Below, in pieces: positions 27,187-36,050 of a stretch of 64,000 nt of DNA. Position numbers and translations under genes: made by a program. Origin of the DNA: Alistipes montrealensis (GTDB taxonomy: Bacteria; Bacteroidota; Bacteroidia; Bacteroidales; Rikenellaceae). Every line of letters starts with the position of its first letter. The first letter of the stretch is position 1. The stretch spans positions 124,001-188,000 of the forward strand of contig NZ_JAGYXY010000001.1 of the NCBI RefSeq assembly GCF_018362775.1, written 5' to 3'. The notes below the pieces were generated by a model. It was not told the origin of the DNA. It was given only the letters and a program-made list of their open reading frames with translations, and searched no databases.

Positions 27187-29190
27187 ATGAAACTGACAGG
27201 ACATCTGCTTACCTTGGCCCTGTGCCTTCTGACGGCCCTGGGCACAGCGGCCGCACCCCGGAAATTCACCCTTCAGTCGCCCTCCGGAACGCTTCGCGTC
27301 GAGGTGGCGGCCACAGACAGCATCACCTACCACCTCTACCACGGGGACGATCTGATGCTCGGCGATTCGCCGCTGTCGCTGACGCTCGGCGACGGCCGCG
27401 TGCTGGGCGCCGGAGACCGTCTTTCGGGCACGTCGCGGCGCAGTACGGATGAAGTGATCGCCACGCCCATCTACCGCAAGCAGTCGATCGAAGACAAATA
27501 CAACGAACTGACCCTCCGGTTCAAAGGGTACAACGTCATTTTCCGCGCCTACGACTCGGGCATGGCCTACCGGTTCGAAACGACCGGGCGCAAACCATTT
27601 ACCGTGGTCGGCGAACGGGCCGCCTTCCGGTTTCCGGCCGACCACAAGGCCTACATCCCCTATGTGCGGGGCGAGCGCGGCACAGCGACCACCGAAATCC
27701 AGTTCTGGAACTCGTTCGAAAACAAATACGTGTATTCGGAGTTATCGGCCTGGCGCGACGGCGTGCTGGCCTTCCTGCCCATACTGATCGAAGGCGAAGG
27801 CGGCAAGAAGCTCTGCATCACGGAGGCCGACCTGCTCGACTATCCCGGCATGTACCTCTCGCCCGAAGGTCCGGGCATGTCGCTCCGGGGCGTATTCGCA
27901 CCCTACCCCGCCAAAGTCGTCCCGGGAGGGCATAACGGGCTGGAGGGCGTCGTCGAGGGGCGCGAGCCCTACATCGCCCGGTTCGACGGTCCGGCGCGCT
28001 TCCCGTGGCGCGTGGTCATCGTGGCCGCAGAAGACGCGGAACTGGCCGACAACGACCTGGTATACGCGCTCGCCACGCCCGCAGAAGGCGACTTTTCGTG
28101 GGTAAAGCCCGGCAAAGTGGCCTGGGACTGGTGGAACGACTGGAACCTCTACGGCGTCGATTTCAAGACCGGCGTAAACAACGACACCTATAAATATTAC
28201 ATCGACTTCGCCGCCGAACGCGGCATCGAATACGTGATCCTCGACGAAGGCTGGACGAAACTCTACACGGCGGACCTGATGCAGGTCGTACCGGAGATCG
28301 ACATGCCGATGCTCGTGGACTATGCCGCTTCGAAAAACGTCGGTATCATACTCTGGGCCGGGTACAACGCCCTGAACCGCGACATCGAAGGCGTGTGCAG
28401 GCACTACGCCGCGATGGGCGTCAAGGGTTTCAAGGTCGACTTCATGAACCGCGACGACCAGCAGATGGTCGATTTTCACCACCGTGCCGCACAAATCGCC
28501 GCCCGCTACGGACTGATGCTCGATTTCCACGGAACCTGCAAGCCCGCAGGATTGCAGCGCACCTACCCCAACGTTATCAACTTCGAGGCCGTGGACGGAT
28601 TGGAGCAACTCAAATGGGCCAACGAGATCGACCAGGTGACCTACGACGTACAGCTTCCCTTCATCCGCCAGGTCGCAGGCCCGATGGACTACACGCAGGG
28701 AGCCATGCGCAACGCCTCGAAATCATCGTACCGCGCAGTCTACTCCGAGCCGATGAGCCAGGGCACGCGCTGCCGCCAACTGGCGCAGTACGTGGTTTTC
28801 GAATCGCCGCTCAACATGCTCTGCGACAGCCCCTCGAACTACCGCAGCGAACCGGAATGCCTCGCGTTCATGACCGCGATCCCCACCGTCTGGGACGAAA
28901 CCCGCATCCTCACGGGCCGCGTCGGCGAATACATCGCAACGGCACGCCGCAGCGGAGAGACCTGGTACGTGGGTGCGATGACCGACTGGAACGCCCGCGA
29001 ACTGATGCTGGACCTCGCATTCCTGGGCGACGGCAATTTCGAGGCGGAGTGCTACGCCGACGGACCGAACGCCGACCGCGCGGCCCGCGACTACCGAAAG
29101 CATACGGAGACTGTTCCGGCCGACCGGAAAATCACCGTCCGAATGGCCCCGGGCGGCGGATTTGCGGCCAAAATCACCCCGGTGCGATGA
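27187..29190 (+). CDS. GH97 alpha-glycosidase
   Basis: 667 residues with a signal peptide (MKLTGHLLTLALCLLTALGT, then AA). Family 97: N-terminal beta-sandwich (about 25-290), TIM barrel (about 300-560) and C-terminal sheet domain. Landmarks are WDWWNDWN, YVILDEGWTK and GFKVDFMNRDDQQMV. Asp418 in KVDFM sits where, as I recall, retaining members of GH97 (alpha-galactosidase type) carry the nucleophile, while SusB-type inverting alpha-glucosidases differ. An alpha-galactosidase is therefore slightly favoured. The stop overlaps the GH3 start (ATGA). Confidence 0.85.
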   Translation: MKLTGHLLTLALCLLTALGTAAAPRKFTLQSPSGTLRVEVAATDSITYHLYHGDDLMLGDSPLSLTLGDGRVLGAGDRLSGTSRRSTDEVIATPIYRKQSIEDKYNELTLRFKGYNVIFRAYDSGMAYRFETTGRKPFTVVGERAAFRFPADHKAYIPYVRGERGTATTEIQFWNSFENKYVYSELSAWRDGVLAFLPILIEGEGGKKLCITEADLLDYPGMYLSPEGPGMSLRGVFAPYPAKVVPGGHNGLEGVVEGREPYIARFDGPARFPWRVVIVAAEDAELADNDLVYALATPAEGDFSWVKPGKVAWDWWNDWNLYGVDFKTGVNNDTYKYYIDFAAERGIEYVILDEGWTKLYTADLMQVVPEIDMPMLVDYAASKNVGIILWAGYNALNRDIEGVCRHYAAMGVKGFKVDFMNRDDQQMVDFHHRAAQIAARYGLMLDFHGTCKPAGLQRTYPNVINFEAVDGLEQLKWANEIDQVTYDVQLPFIRQVAGPMDYTQGAMRNASKSSYRAVYSEPMSQGTRCRQLAQYVVFESPLNMLCDSPSNYRSEPECLAFMTAIPTVWDETRILTGRVGEYIATARRSGETWYVGAMTDWNARELMLDLAFLGDGNFEAECYADGPNADRAARDYRKHTETVPADRKITVRMAPGGGFAAKITPVR

Positions 29191-31430
29191 AGGCGGCAAA
29201 ACAATGGCGTCTTACCGCCGTGCTGGCGGCCGTAACGTTCGGCGGATGCACCGGTCCGGTCGGATATGACGACACCGACCGCAAAGTGGATTCGCTCCTG
29301 AAACAGATGACGCTCGACGAAAAGATCGGCCAGATGTCGCAGTTCTCCTGCAACTGGGACGTTACGGGGGCCATCATGCCCGACGATTACCGGAAATACC
29401 TCCGCAAAGGCATGGTCGGTTCGATCCTGAACGGGTACACCGTGGCAGGAATCCGCCGGCTGCAAAGCGAGGCACTCGAACATTCGCGGCTGAAAATCCC
29501 CGTACTGTTCGGCTACGACGTTGTACACGGCTACCGCACGATTTTCCCGATTCCGCTCGGCGAAAGCTGCACGTGGGACCCGGAACTGATGCGCCAGAGC
29601 GCGGCCATCGCGGCCGAGGAGGCCGCCGCCGGAGGCATTAACTGGACGTTCGCCCCGATGGTGGACATCACGCGCGATCCCCGCTGGGGCCGCGTGATGG
29701 AGGGTGCGGGCGAGGACCCCTACCTGGGGTCGCTGATCGCCCGGGCGCGCGTCGAAGGGTTTCAGGGCGGCGACCTCGGCAGTACCAAAACCGTGCTGGC
29801 CTGCACAAAGCATTTCGCGGCGTACGGAGCCGCGGAGGCGGGCCGCGACTATAACACCACGGACATGTCGGAGCACACGCTGCGCGAAGTCTACCTGCCG
29901 CCGTTCCGGGCGACGGTCGAAGCTGGCGTCGGCTCGCTGATGGCCTCGTTCAACGAGATCGGAGGCATCCCGGCGACGGCGAACCGTCATCTGATGACCG
30001 ACATCCTGCGCGGTGAATGGGGATTCGGAGGGGTCCTCGTATCGGACTACACGGGCATCAACGAACTGGTTCCGCACGGCATTGCCGCAGATGAAAAGGA
30101 GGCCGGGGAGAAGGCTCTGAACGCCGGGATCGACATGGACATGACGGGGGCGGTCTACCTGAAATACCTCCGACGCTCGCTCGACGAAGGGAGGGTGAGC
30201 CTCCGGCAGATCGACGACGCCGTACGCCGCATCCTGCGCCAGAAGTTTCTGCTGGGGCTGTTCGACGACCCCTACCGTTATCTGGACAGCCTGCGGGAAC
30301 GCGAAACGCTCGGCAAGCCCGAATTCCGCGCCAAGGCCCGGGAGATTGCGGTGCGGTCGATCGTGCTGCTCAAAAACGACGGAGGCGTGCTGCCGCTCGA
30401 CCCCAGCAGCCGGATGACCGTGGCGCTGGTGGGTCCGATGGTTAGCGAACGCGCCAGCCTGAACGGCGCATGGGCCGGAAGCGGCGTACGCGAAGAGAGC
30501 GTGACGCTGTTGGAAGGCCTGACTAAACGCTATGCAGGGACCGCCGTCCGCTTTATCACGGCTGCGGGATGCGACCTGACGACCGACGACCGGAGCGGCT
30601 TCGCCGAGGCCGTGACGGCTGCGCGGCGGGCCGACATCGTGGTGGCGGCCATGGGGGAACACTACGACTGGTCGGGCGAAACGGCATCGCGCAGCGACAT
30701 CACCCTGCCGGGCGCGCAGCGCGACCTGCTCCGGGCCCTGGAGGCCACGGGCAAGCCGGTGGTCCTCGTGGTGCTGAGCGGCAGGCCGTTAGACCTGAGC
30801 TGGGAGCATGCGCACCTCAAAGCGATCGTCGAAGCGTGGTATCCGGGAACGACGGCGGGCGACGCCATTACCGACGTGCTGTCGGGCGACTACAACCCTT
30901 CGGGCAAGCTGACGATGAGCTTCCCGCGCAGCGCGGGGCAGATTCCGGTCTACTACAACCACAAAAACACGGGGCGCCCCGCGGCCCCGGGCCAGACCGG
31001 ACGGTGCTACCGTTCGAATTACCTCGACATCGTGAACGAACCGCTCTACGCCTTCGGACACGGACTGAGTTACACGACATTCGAAATTTCGGAACCGACG
31101 CTCGACCGCGACACATTTTCGGCAGGAGGCCGGATCACGGCCTCGGCCCGGGTGAGCAACACGGGCGGGCGCGACGGCGAGGTGGTCATACAGCTCTACA
31201 TCCGCGACGTGGCGGCCAGCGTCACGCGCCCGGTCAAAGAGCTGAAGGGATTCCGGAAAATCGCCCTCCGCAAGGGTGAGGTGCAAACCGTAACGTTCGA
31301 GGTCTCCGAGCGGGAGATCGCCTTCCTGAACGCCGACTTCGTACGGCGGCCCGAGGCAGGCGAATTCCGCCTGTGGATCGCCCAGAGTTCGGACGACGAC
31401 GGTCGCCCGGCGACATTCCACTACGAATAG
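29187..31430 (+). CDS. GH3 beta-glucosidase-type enzyme (BglX-like)
   Basis: 747 residues from ATG 29187, overlapping the GH97 stop by four bases; this gives a signal sequence with a possible lipid Cys21 (TFGGCTGPVG). A GH3 barrel (about 30-330) with KHFAAYG at 208-214 and nucleophile Asp287 in GGVLVSDYTG, the second alpha/beta domain with GEHYDWSGETASRSDI holding the probable acid/base Glu, and the C-terminal fibronectin III-like domain (VSNTGGRDGEVVIQLYI). Probably periplasmic beta-glucosidase or beta-xylosidase. A strong terminator follows and ends PUL 1. Confidence 0.92.
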   Translation: MKAAKQWRLTAVLAAVTFGGCTGPVGYDDTDRKVDSLLKQMTLDEKIGQMSQFSCNWDVTGAIMPDDYRKYLRKGMVGSILNGYTVAGIRRLQSEALEHSRLKIPVLFGYDVVHGYRTIFPIPLGESCTWDPELMRQSAAIAAEEAAAGGINWTFAPMVDITRDPRWGRVMEGAGEDPYLGSLIARARVEGFQGGDLGSTKTVLACTKHFAAYGAAEAGRDYNTTDMSEHTLREVYLPPFRATVEAGVGSLMASFNEIGGIPATANRHLMTDILRGEWGFGGVLVSDYTGINELVPHGIAADEKEAGEKALNAGIDMDMTGAVYLKYLRRSLDEGRVSLRQIDDAVRRILRQKFLLGLFDDPYRYLDSLRERETLGKPEFRAKAREIAVRSIVLLKNDGGVLPLDPSSRMTVALVGPMVSERASLNGAWAGSGVREESVTLLEGLTKRYAGTAVRFITAAGCDLTTDDRSGFAEAVTAARRADIVVAAMGEHYDWSGETASRSDITLPGAQRDLLRALEATGKPVVLVVLSGRPLDLSWEHAHLKAIVEAWYPGTTAGDAITDVLSGDYNPSGKLTMSFPRSAGQIPVYYNHKNTGRPAAPGQTGRCYRSNYLDIVNEPLYAFGHGLSYTTFEISEPTLDRDTFSAGGRITASARVSNTGGRDGEVVIQLYIRDVAASVTRPVKELKGFRKIALRKGEVQTVTFEVSEREIAFLNADFVRRPEAGEFRLWIAQSSDDDGRPATFHYE

Positions 31431-31450
31431 CCGGCCTGTTCCCGTGCAAC

Positions 31451-31487
31451 GCACCCTGCAAACCTCCCGTTTGCAGGGTGCACTTTT
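31451..31487 (+). terminator. Terminator at the end of PUL 1
   Basis: GCACCCTGCAAAC (31451-31463) and GTTTGCAGGGTGC (31469-31481), a perfect 13-bp stem, then ACTTTTT. Confidence 0.9.
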
Positions 31488-31520
31488 TAGCGGGCCATCC
31501 GTTTTTCCTGAAAAAAACAC

Positions 31521-31528
31521 TACCTTTG
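31521..31528 (+). promoter_or_regulatory. -7 box of the CPBP/zinc-transport unit
   Basis: TACCTTTG matches TAnnTTTG, 24 bases before the CPBP start. A good -33 was not seen. Confidence 0.5.
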
Positions 31529-31552
31529 CACTATTAATTCAGGTATCTATCC

Positions 31553-32320
31553 ATGAGGCATTCGATCATCATTCTCACGGCCTTTGCGCTTTTCTTCGCC
31601 GTGTGGTATTTCAACCTCGGCGGATGGCCGTTCCGGGCGTTTACAGAGGGTTCGCAGGCTGCACATTACTTTGTAAACTATGTCGTTGCGGGTTTGATCC
31701 CGGCGGCCGCGCTGTTGTTGCTGCACCGCCCGAACGAAATCGCGTCGTCGATGGGGTTATCCCGCGGATTCGGATCCGGGGCGCTTTTCGGGGTGCTCGC
31801 TACCCTGCCGATGCTGATTGGATACGCCTGCATGGGAACCTTCGACCGGGAGGTTTCCGCGGATCACCTGCTGACCCGTGTCGTGATCGCCGGATTCTTC
31901 GAGGAACTCGTTTTCCGGGGATTCGTTTTCGGACAACTTTTCCGCTACGCCCGCTGGGGATTCCTGCCCGCGGCGTTGCTGACGGCCGTGGCATTCGGTT
32001 CGCTGCACCTCTACCAAGGGCACGACCTACAATCGGCGCTGGGCGCATTCGGGGTAACGGCGGCCGGAAGCGTTTTCTTCAGTTGGATTTACGCCGAATG
32101 GAATTTCAATCTCTGGTGCGTTGTCTGGCTCCACACGCTGATGAACCTGCCGTGGATCGTCTTCAGCGTCAGTGCGAGCGGCGCCGTCGGCGGAATCGGC
32201 GCCAACATCCTGCGATTCGGAACGATCGCCATCGCCATCGGCCTGACCATTGCATATAAAAAGCAAAAGAGGCTACCCTACTGCATTAATTACAAACAAC
32301 TGATTATAAACCATGTATAA
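31553..32320 (+). CDS. CPBP-family intramembrane metalloprotease
   Basis: 255 residues with about seven membrane helices. The CAAX-protease/bacteriocin-processing (Abi) motifs are present: FFEELVFRGFVFGQLF (EExxxR) and, further on, FGSLHLYQGHD and WLHTLMNLPW carrying the metal-binding histidines. Such enzymes process membrane peptides or proteins; the substrate is unknown. The next gene begins inside its last eight bases, so expression is coupled to the zinc-binding protein. Confidence 0.85.
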   Translation: MRHSIIILTAFALFFAVWYFNLGGWPFRAFTEGSQAAHYFVNYVVAGLIPAAALLLLHRPNEIASSMGLSRGFGSGALFGVLATLPMLIGYACMGTFDREVSADHLLTRVVIAGFFEELVFRGFVFGQLFRYARWGFLPAALLTAVAFGSLHLYQGHDLQSALGAFGVTAAGSVFFSWIYAEWNFNLWCVVWLHTLMNLPWIVFSVSASGAVGGIGANILRFGTIAIAIGLTIAYKKQKRLPYCINYKQLIINHV

Positions 32321-33164
32321 ATCCGCGACATACCTATTGGCAGCCCTGCTGTTCGCAGCCTGCACCCCGAAGCAGCCCGCCGGGGAAAATACGTTTTACG
32401 TTTCGATACTCCCGCTGCGCAACATCGTAGAGGAAATCGTAGGCGACGATTTCGAAATCGAAGTGCTCGTACCTCCCGGGGCAAGCCCCGAGACGTTCGA
32501 ACCGACTCCCCGGCAGTTCGTGGGGCTGAACAGAGCGCAACTCGTTTTCAACGTGGGACTTATCGACTTCGAAACGGCGCTGCTGGGCAAAGTCGAAGAC
32601 CAGGCGAAAGTCGTGGACCTGAGCCGCGGCATCGACCTGATTGCAGGGTCCTGTTCGCACGGCAGTCACGGCCACGCACATGCCCACGGCGTCGATCCCC
32701 ACGTCTGGACCTCGCCGAAAGCCCTGCAAAAGATGGCGGCAAACGCCTATGAAGCGATTCGCAAAGCCTATCCCGACTCGGTGAAATACGAAGCCGGCTA
32801 CAACCGGCTGCAGGAGAAACTGCAAGCCCTCGACACACGTACGGCAGAGAAGATCGCCCAAAGCGGCGTAGAGTACTTCATCGTCTACCACCCTGCACTC
32901 ACCTACTATGCACGCGATTACGGGCTGCGGCAGGTGGCTATTGAGGCCGACGGCAAAGAGCCATCGGCCAAACAGTTGACAGCGATCATCCGACAGGCCC
33001 GCGAGGACGGCGTACGGCGGATTTTCTACCAGAATCAGTTTCCCGCATCGACCGTGGAGATCATCGCCCGCGACATCGACGCCGAATATGTGGAAATCGA
33101 CCCGCTGGGCGAAGACGCAATCGCCAACATCGACGCAATGACCGACTTAATCACGGCACAATGA
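32313..33164 (+). CDS. ZnuA-like zinc/manganese-binding lipoprotein of an ABC importer
   Basis: 283 residues with a lipobox (ALLFAACTPKQ, Cys about 17). Cluster A-I metal-binding protein: SILPLRNIVEEIVGDDFEIE, PTPRQFVGLNRAQLVFNVGL, the His-rich loop HGSHGHAHAHGVDPHVW (about 115-131), YHPALTYYARDYG and a C-terminal EIDPLGEDA. The His-rich loop favours zinc. The ATPase gene overlaps its stop by four bases. No permease gene is adjacent. Confidence 0.88.
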   Translation: MYKSATYLLAALLFAACTPKQPAGENTFYVSILPLRNIVEEIVGDDFEIEVLVPPGASPETFEPTPRQFVGLNRAQLVFNVGLIDFETALLGKVEDQAKVVDLSRGIDLIAGSCSHGSHGHAHAHGVDPHVWTSPKALQKMAANAYEAIRKAYPDSVKYEAGYNRLQEKLQALDTRTAEKIAQSGVEYFIVYHPALTYYARDYGLRQVAIEADGKEPSAKQLTAIIRQAREDGVRRIFYQNQFPASTVEIIARDIDAEYVEIDPLGEDAIANIDAMTDLITAQ

Positions 33165-33931
33165 ATCTGGTAACGCTGCGCGACGTGAGTGTCGCATACG
33201 ACGGTTACGAGGCCCTTCAGCACGTCGACCTGGAGATTGCGGACAACGATTTCCTGGGTGTTATCGGTCCCAACGGAGGCGGAAAAACAACGCTCGTGAA
33301 AGCGATTCTGGGAACCGTACCCCACACGGGCGAACTGAAACTCGCCCCGGAACTGTTCCGGGGAAAGGAACGCCTGATCGGCTACATGCCGCAGATCTCG
33401 GATTTCGACCGCGCATTCCCGATTTCGGTGCTCGAAGTCGTATTATCCGGATTGCAGGGCCGCCGCGGATTCCGCACCCGCTACACGAAGGAGGACCGCA
33501 CCAAGGCGATGGAACTGCTGACGGCCTCGGGAATCGCCGGAACAGCCCGCAGCCCCATCGGCGAGGTATCGGGCGGTCAAATGCAGCGGGCGCTGCTGGC
33601 GAGGGCCGTGATCTCGGACCCGAAGCTGCTGATCCTGGACGAACCGGCGAATTTCGTGGACAACAAATTCGAAAAGGAACTTTACCGCACGCTGCACGAG
33701 CTGAACAAACGCATGGCGATCGTCATGGTTTCGCACGACATCGGAACGATTACCAGCGTCGTGAAAGAGATCGTCTGCGTCAACCGCCATGTACATCGTC
33801 ACCGTTCTAACGTGCTGACCGAAGAGCAGTTGCGCAACTACGACTGTCCGATTCAACTGGTATCGCACGGACATATTCCCCACACCGTGCTGGAACACCA
33901 TCCCGGCGATTGCTGCTGCGACCACGAATAA
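33161..33931 (+). CDS. ABC transporter ATPase, ZnuC-like
   Basis: 256 residues. Walker A GPNGGGKTT (about 38-46), Q-loop region YMPQISDFD, signature SGGQMQRALLARA and Walker B LLILDEPANFVD are all present. The C-terminus ends in a Cys/His-rich stretch (LEHHPGDCCCDHE) that could bind metal, as seen in zinc-type systems. Overlaps the binding-protein gene by four bases. The membrane subunit it must drive is not encoded beside it. Confidence 0.9.
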   Translation: MNLVTLRDVSVAYDGYEALQHVDLEIADNDFLGVIGPNGGGKTTLVKAILGTVPHTGELKLAPELFRGKERLIGYMPQISDFDRAFPISVLEVVLSGLQGRRGFRTRYTKEDRTKAMELLTASGIAGTARSPIGEVSGGQMQRALLARAVISDPKLLILDEPANFVDNKFEKELYRTLHELNKRMAIVMVSHDIGTITSVVKEIVCVNRHVHRHRSNVLTEEQLRNYDCPIQLVSHGHIPHTVLEHHPGDCCCDHE

Positions 33932-33951
33932 ACCGGCAAAAAACATTGATC

Positions 33952-34365
33952 ATGGATGTGACCCGACTACCGTTCAACGAGTTCATCGGCCTGAAATACG
34001 CCGACAGGCAGGACTACCTGCTGATGCTCGACGACAAAACCGAGTATCTCAATCACCTGAATAGCGTTCATGCCGGCGCCCTGTTCACACTGGCGGAGGC
34101 GACGAGCGGCCATTTCCTGCTCGGGCAGTTCGACAAGCTGCCTGATATCGTCCCGGTCGTCCGGAAAGTAGCGGTAAAATACCGGAAACCGGCCTTCGGA
34201 ACCGTCTATTCGAATGCTGCATTCCTGAATACAGGGAAAAACGAGATTCTCGAAGCCCTGGACCAAAAAGGACGCGCCTTGCTGGAAGTAGAGGTTTGCC
34301 TGTACGACCATAGCGGCACACTCGTCATGCAGGCCGTTTTCGAATGGTTTGTCACCAAACAGTAA
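33952..34365 (+). CDS. Hotdog-fold thioesterase-like protein (DUF4442/PaaI-like)
   Basis: 137 residues from ATG 33952. The segment NSVHAGALFTLAEATSGHFL matches the hotdog helix of PaaI-like acyl-CoA thioesterases, in which HxGxLxxLxE positions the substrate. A cytoplasmic thioesterase of unknown acyl substrate is likely. It sits where a znuB permease would be expected but has no membrane segment, so it is not part of the transporter. Confidence 0.7.
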   Translation: MDVTRLPFNEFIGLKYADRQDYLLMLDDKTEYLNHLNSVHAGALFTLAEATSGHFLLGQFDKLPDIVPVVRKVAVKYRKPAFGTVYSNAAFLNTGKNEILEALDQKGRALLEVEVCLYDHSGTLVMQAVFEWFVTKQ

Positions 34366-34412
34366 CCGGCGCCGGTTTCCGATCATCGCAAAACAGGTTT
34401 CCCTAAAACACA

Positions 34413-34447
34413 GTCCGCCCCGGACGGGGTTACCGTTCGGGGCGGAC
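34413..34447. terminator. Hairpin between convergent genes
   Basis: GTCCGCCCCG (34413-34422) and CGGGGCGGAC (34438-34447), a perfect 10-bp GC-rich stem between the stop codons of two convergent genes. No long T-run on either side. Confidence 0.65.
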
Positions 34448-34481
34448 AAGACTGGGCGAAAATGCCCGGGAGAACCGGAAA

Positions 34482-34769
34482 TTACTTGGTCTCGTTAATT
34501 TTGCTCAGCTTCTCGAAGAGTTTGCCGAAAACATCCTCCATCTCGGCGCGCAGGGCAGCATAGTGCTTGCGAACGAGCGACGGATTGTGCGGCTCGGCGG
34601 GATTCATTGCTTTGGCGAACAAGTCGTTGCGAACGCCGACAGCCTCCTGCATCACCTCGAAAATCTCCTTCTCTTTCGAAGGCTGGAAACAAATAGCCAT
34701 ATCGCAGTCGAAAACAACCTCCTCAAGGCGGTAGTCAATCTCCTTCTTCAGGTTACGTAAATTTGCCAT
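34482..34769 (-). CDS. Conserved hypothetical protein, helical
   Basis: 95 residues, no signal or membrane segment, predicted mostly helical and charged (MANLRNLKKEIDYRLEEVVF, then RAEMEDVFGKLFEKLSKI). It resembles a small uncharacterised Bacteroidota family. It has its own well-formed promoter at 34800-34830, which argues for a real single-gene unit. No function can be given. Confidence 0.7.
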   Translation of the reverse strand: MANLRNLKKEIDYRLEEVVFDCDMAICFQPSKEKEIFEVMQEAVGVRNDLFAKAMNPAEPHNPSLVRKHYAALRAEMEDVFGKLFEKLSKINETK

Positions 34770-34799
34770 ATTCAGTCGATTTTAAAATTTTTGCTTCGA

Positions 34800-34830
34800 C
34801 AAAGGTAGTAAAACGTTTCGGATTATCAAA
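34800..34830 (-). promoter_or_regulatory. Bacteroidota promoter of the 95-residue gene
   Basis: On the minus strand TTTG (34827-34830), a 19-base spacer, TACCTTTG (34800-34807), 31 bases before the start codon. Confidence 0.75.
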
Positions 34831-34881
34831 CATTTTCAGGCTGCGGCCCCGGGAAATAATTGCGGGACACGGGCGGACAAA

Positions 34882-34911
34882 AAAAAGATTCCGGGAATCC
34901 GGAATCTTTTT
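34882..34911. terminator. Bidirectional terminator after the OmpA-like gene
   Basis: AAAAAGATTCC (34882-34892) and GGAATCTTTTT (34901-34911) form an 11-bp stem with A/T ends, four bases past the minus-strand gene stop. Confidence 0.85.
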
Positions 34912-34915
34912 CTGA

Positions 34916-35917
34916 TTACATTTTCTGAAGGTCCTTGTAGGTCTTTTTGGCGGCCTTCTCGGCTTTCTTGGCGGCTTTAGCCTCCTTTTTGGCGATCTTC
35001 TTGGCAGCCTTCTCCTGCTGGCGGACTATCTTCTCGGCTTCGCGGGCCTCCTTTTTGGCGAGTTTTTCGGCGGCACGGGCCTCCTTCTTCATCTCCCTGG
35101 ACTCCTCGCGCATCTCCTTCTTGGCTTCGCGGTCGTTCGGCATCTCGACGATAATACCGTTGACCTGCTCATCGACGACTACGTAAGGTTCCTGGGCGGC
35201 CTGGGGCTGCGGAGCCGGTTTGGGCTTCGGAATCATCGTGCGCTGCTCGACGACGTTGCCGGCGCCGTAGTTGATCGTCAGTTCGACACGGCGCAGTTTC
35301 GGCAGGATATCCTTTTTCAGGTAGTCCCACGCGGCGGGCATCTTTTTGAGCGCGATCTCTTTCTGGTCGGGCGACTGCTTGCCGTCGACAATATTCAGCA
35401 CGGACTGTTTGTCGGGCATCGACGACTGTGCGACCAGCGCACGGCAGGTCTCCCAATCCTCGGCGACGGAATTGACCGTCACCTTGTACTTCTTCGAGAA
35501 ATCGTACTTTTTGTCGACGTAGGTCTTGAAATCGTTGGCTCGCTTGGCGGCCAGCGCTTCGTTGAATTTCACCGGGCCGTCAGGCGACGAATAACCCGTA
35601 ATCGTCACGGACTGAACCTGTTTCAGGGTATCCTTCATCAGGTTGCCCACAAAACCGTTGAGCTGGTCCAGTTCCTGCGGATTGCCGTTGAGCGTGGCGT
35701 TGAGCGTCGCCAGGTTGATCTGGTAGCGGATCGAATAGTCGGCGTCACCACGGCTTTTGACCATAAACCTGCGTACGATGTAGTCTCCGTCGGTAGTCTC
35801 CGACAGTAATACGGTATCGGCCGCAGGCACCGGGACCGCACTCTTGGTTTGGGCCGTCGCTCCGGCAGCGGCACACAACGCGAGAGAAAGAGCGAATGTT
35901 GATACAAATGTTTTCAC
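34916..35917 (-). CDS. OmpA-like periplasmic protein with a Lys/Ala-rich coiled tail
   Basis: 333 residues with a signal peptide (MKTFVSTFALSLALCAAAGA, cleaved near TAQ). The middle holds an OmpA-like fold (VTITGYSSPDGPVKFNEALA, followed by AKRANDFKTYV), which in relatives binds peptidoglycan. A proline/glutamine linker (about 225-245) leads to about 70 residues made almost only of K, A, E, R (repeats like KKEARAAEKLAKKEAREAEK), predicted as a long charged helix. The tail is unusual and could bind peptidoglycan, acidic polymers or nucleic acid. Single gene with its own terminator. Confidence 0.65.
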   Translation of the reverse strand: MKTFVSTFALSLALCAAAGATAQTKSAVPVPAADTVLLSETTDGDYIVRRFMVKSRGDADYSIRYQINLATLNATLNGNPQELDQLNGFVGNLMKDTLKQVQSVTITGYSSPDGPVKFNEALAAKRANDFKTYVDKKYDFSKKYKVTVNSVAEDWETCRALVAQSSMPDKQSVLNIVDGKQSPDQKEIALKKMPAAWDYLKKDILPKLRRVELTINYGAGNVVEQRTMIPKPKPAPQPQAAQEPYVVVDEQVNGIIVEMPNDREAKKEMREESREMKKEARAAEKLAKKEAREAEKIVRQQEKAAKKIAKKEAKAAKKAEKAAKKTYKDLQKM

Positions 35918-36050
35918 GCTAAATTAGTGTTAGTTAACATGCCCTCACCTCTCGCAAGATTCGTACCACTGTTTAGAATCCGTATTTTCACTCTTTCAAC
36001 AGCACGATTTCCAATAATATTTTCGTAACTTCGAAGAAAATATATGTAGC

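Noticed and set aside
28395..29186. Upstream extension of the GH3 frame
   Set aside because: It overlaps the GH97 gene; the ATG at 29187 gives a normal signal sequence and an ATGA overlap.
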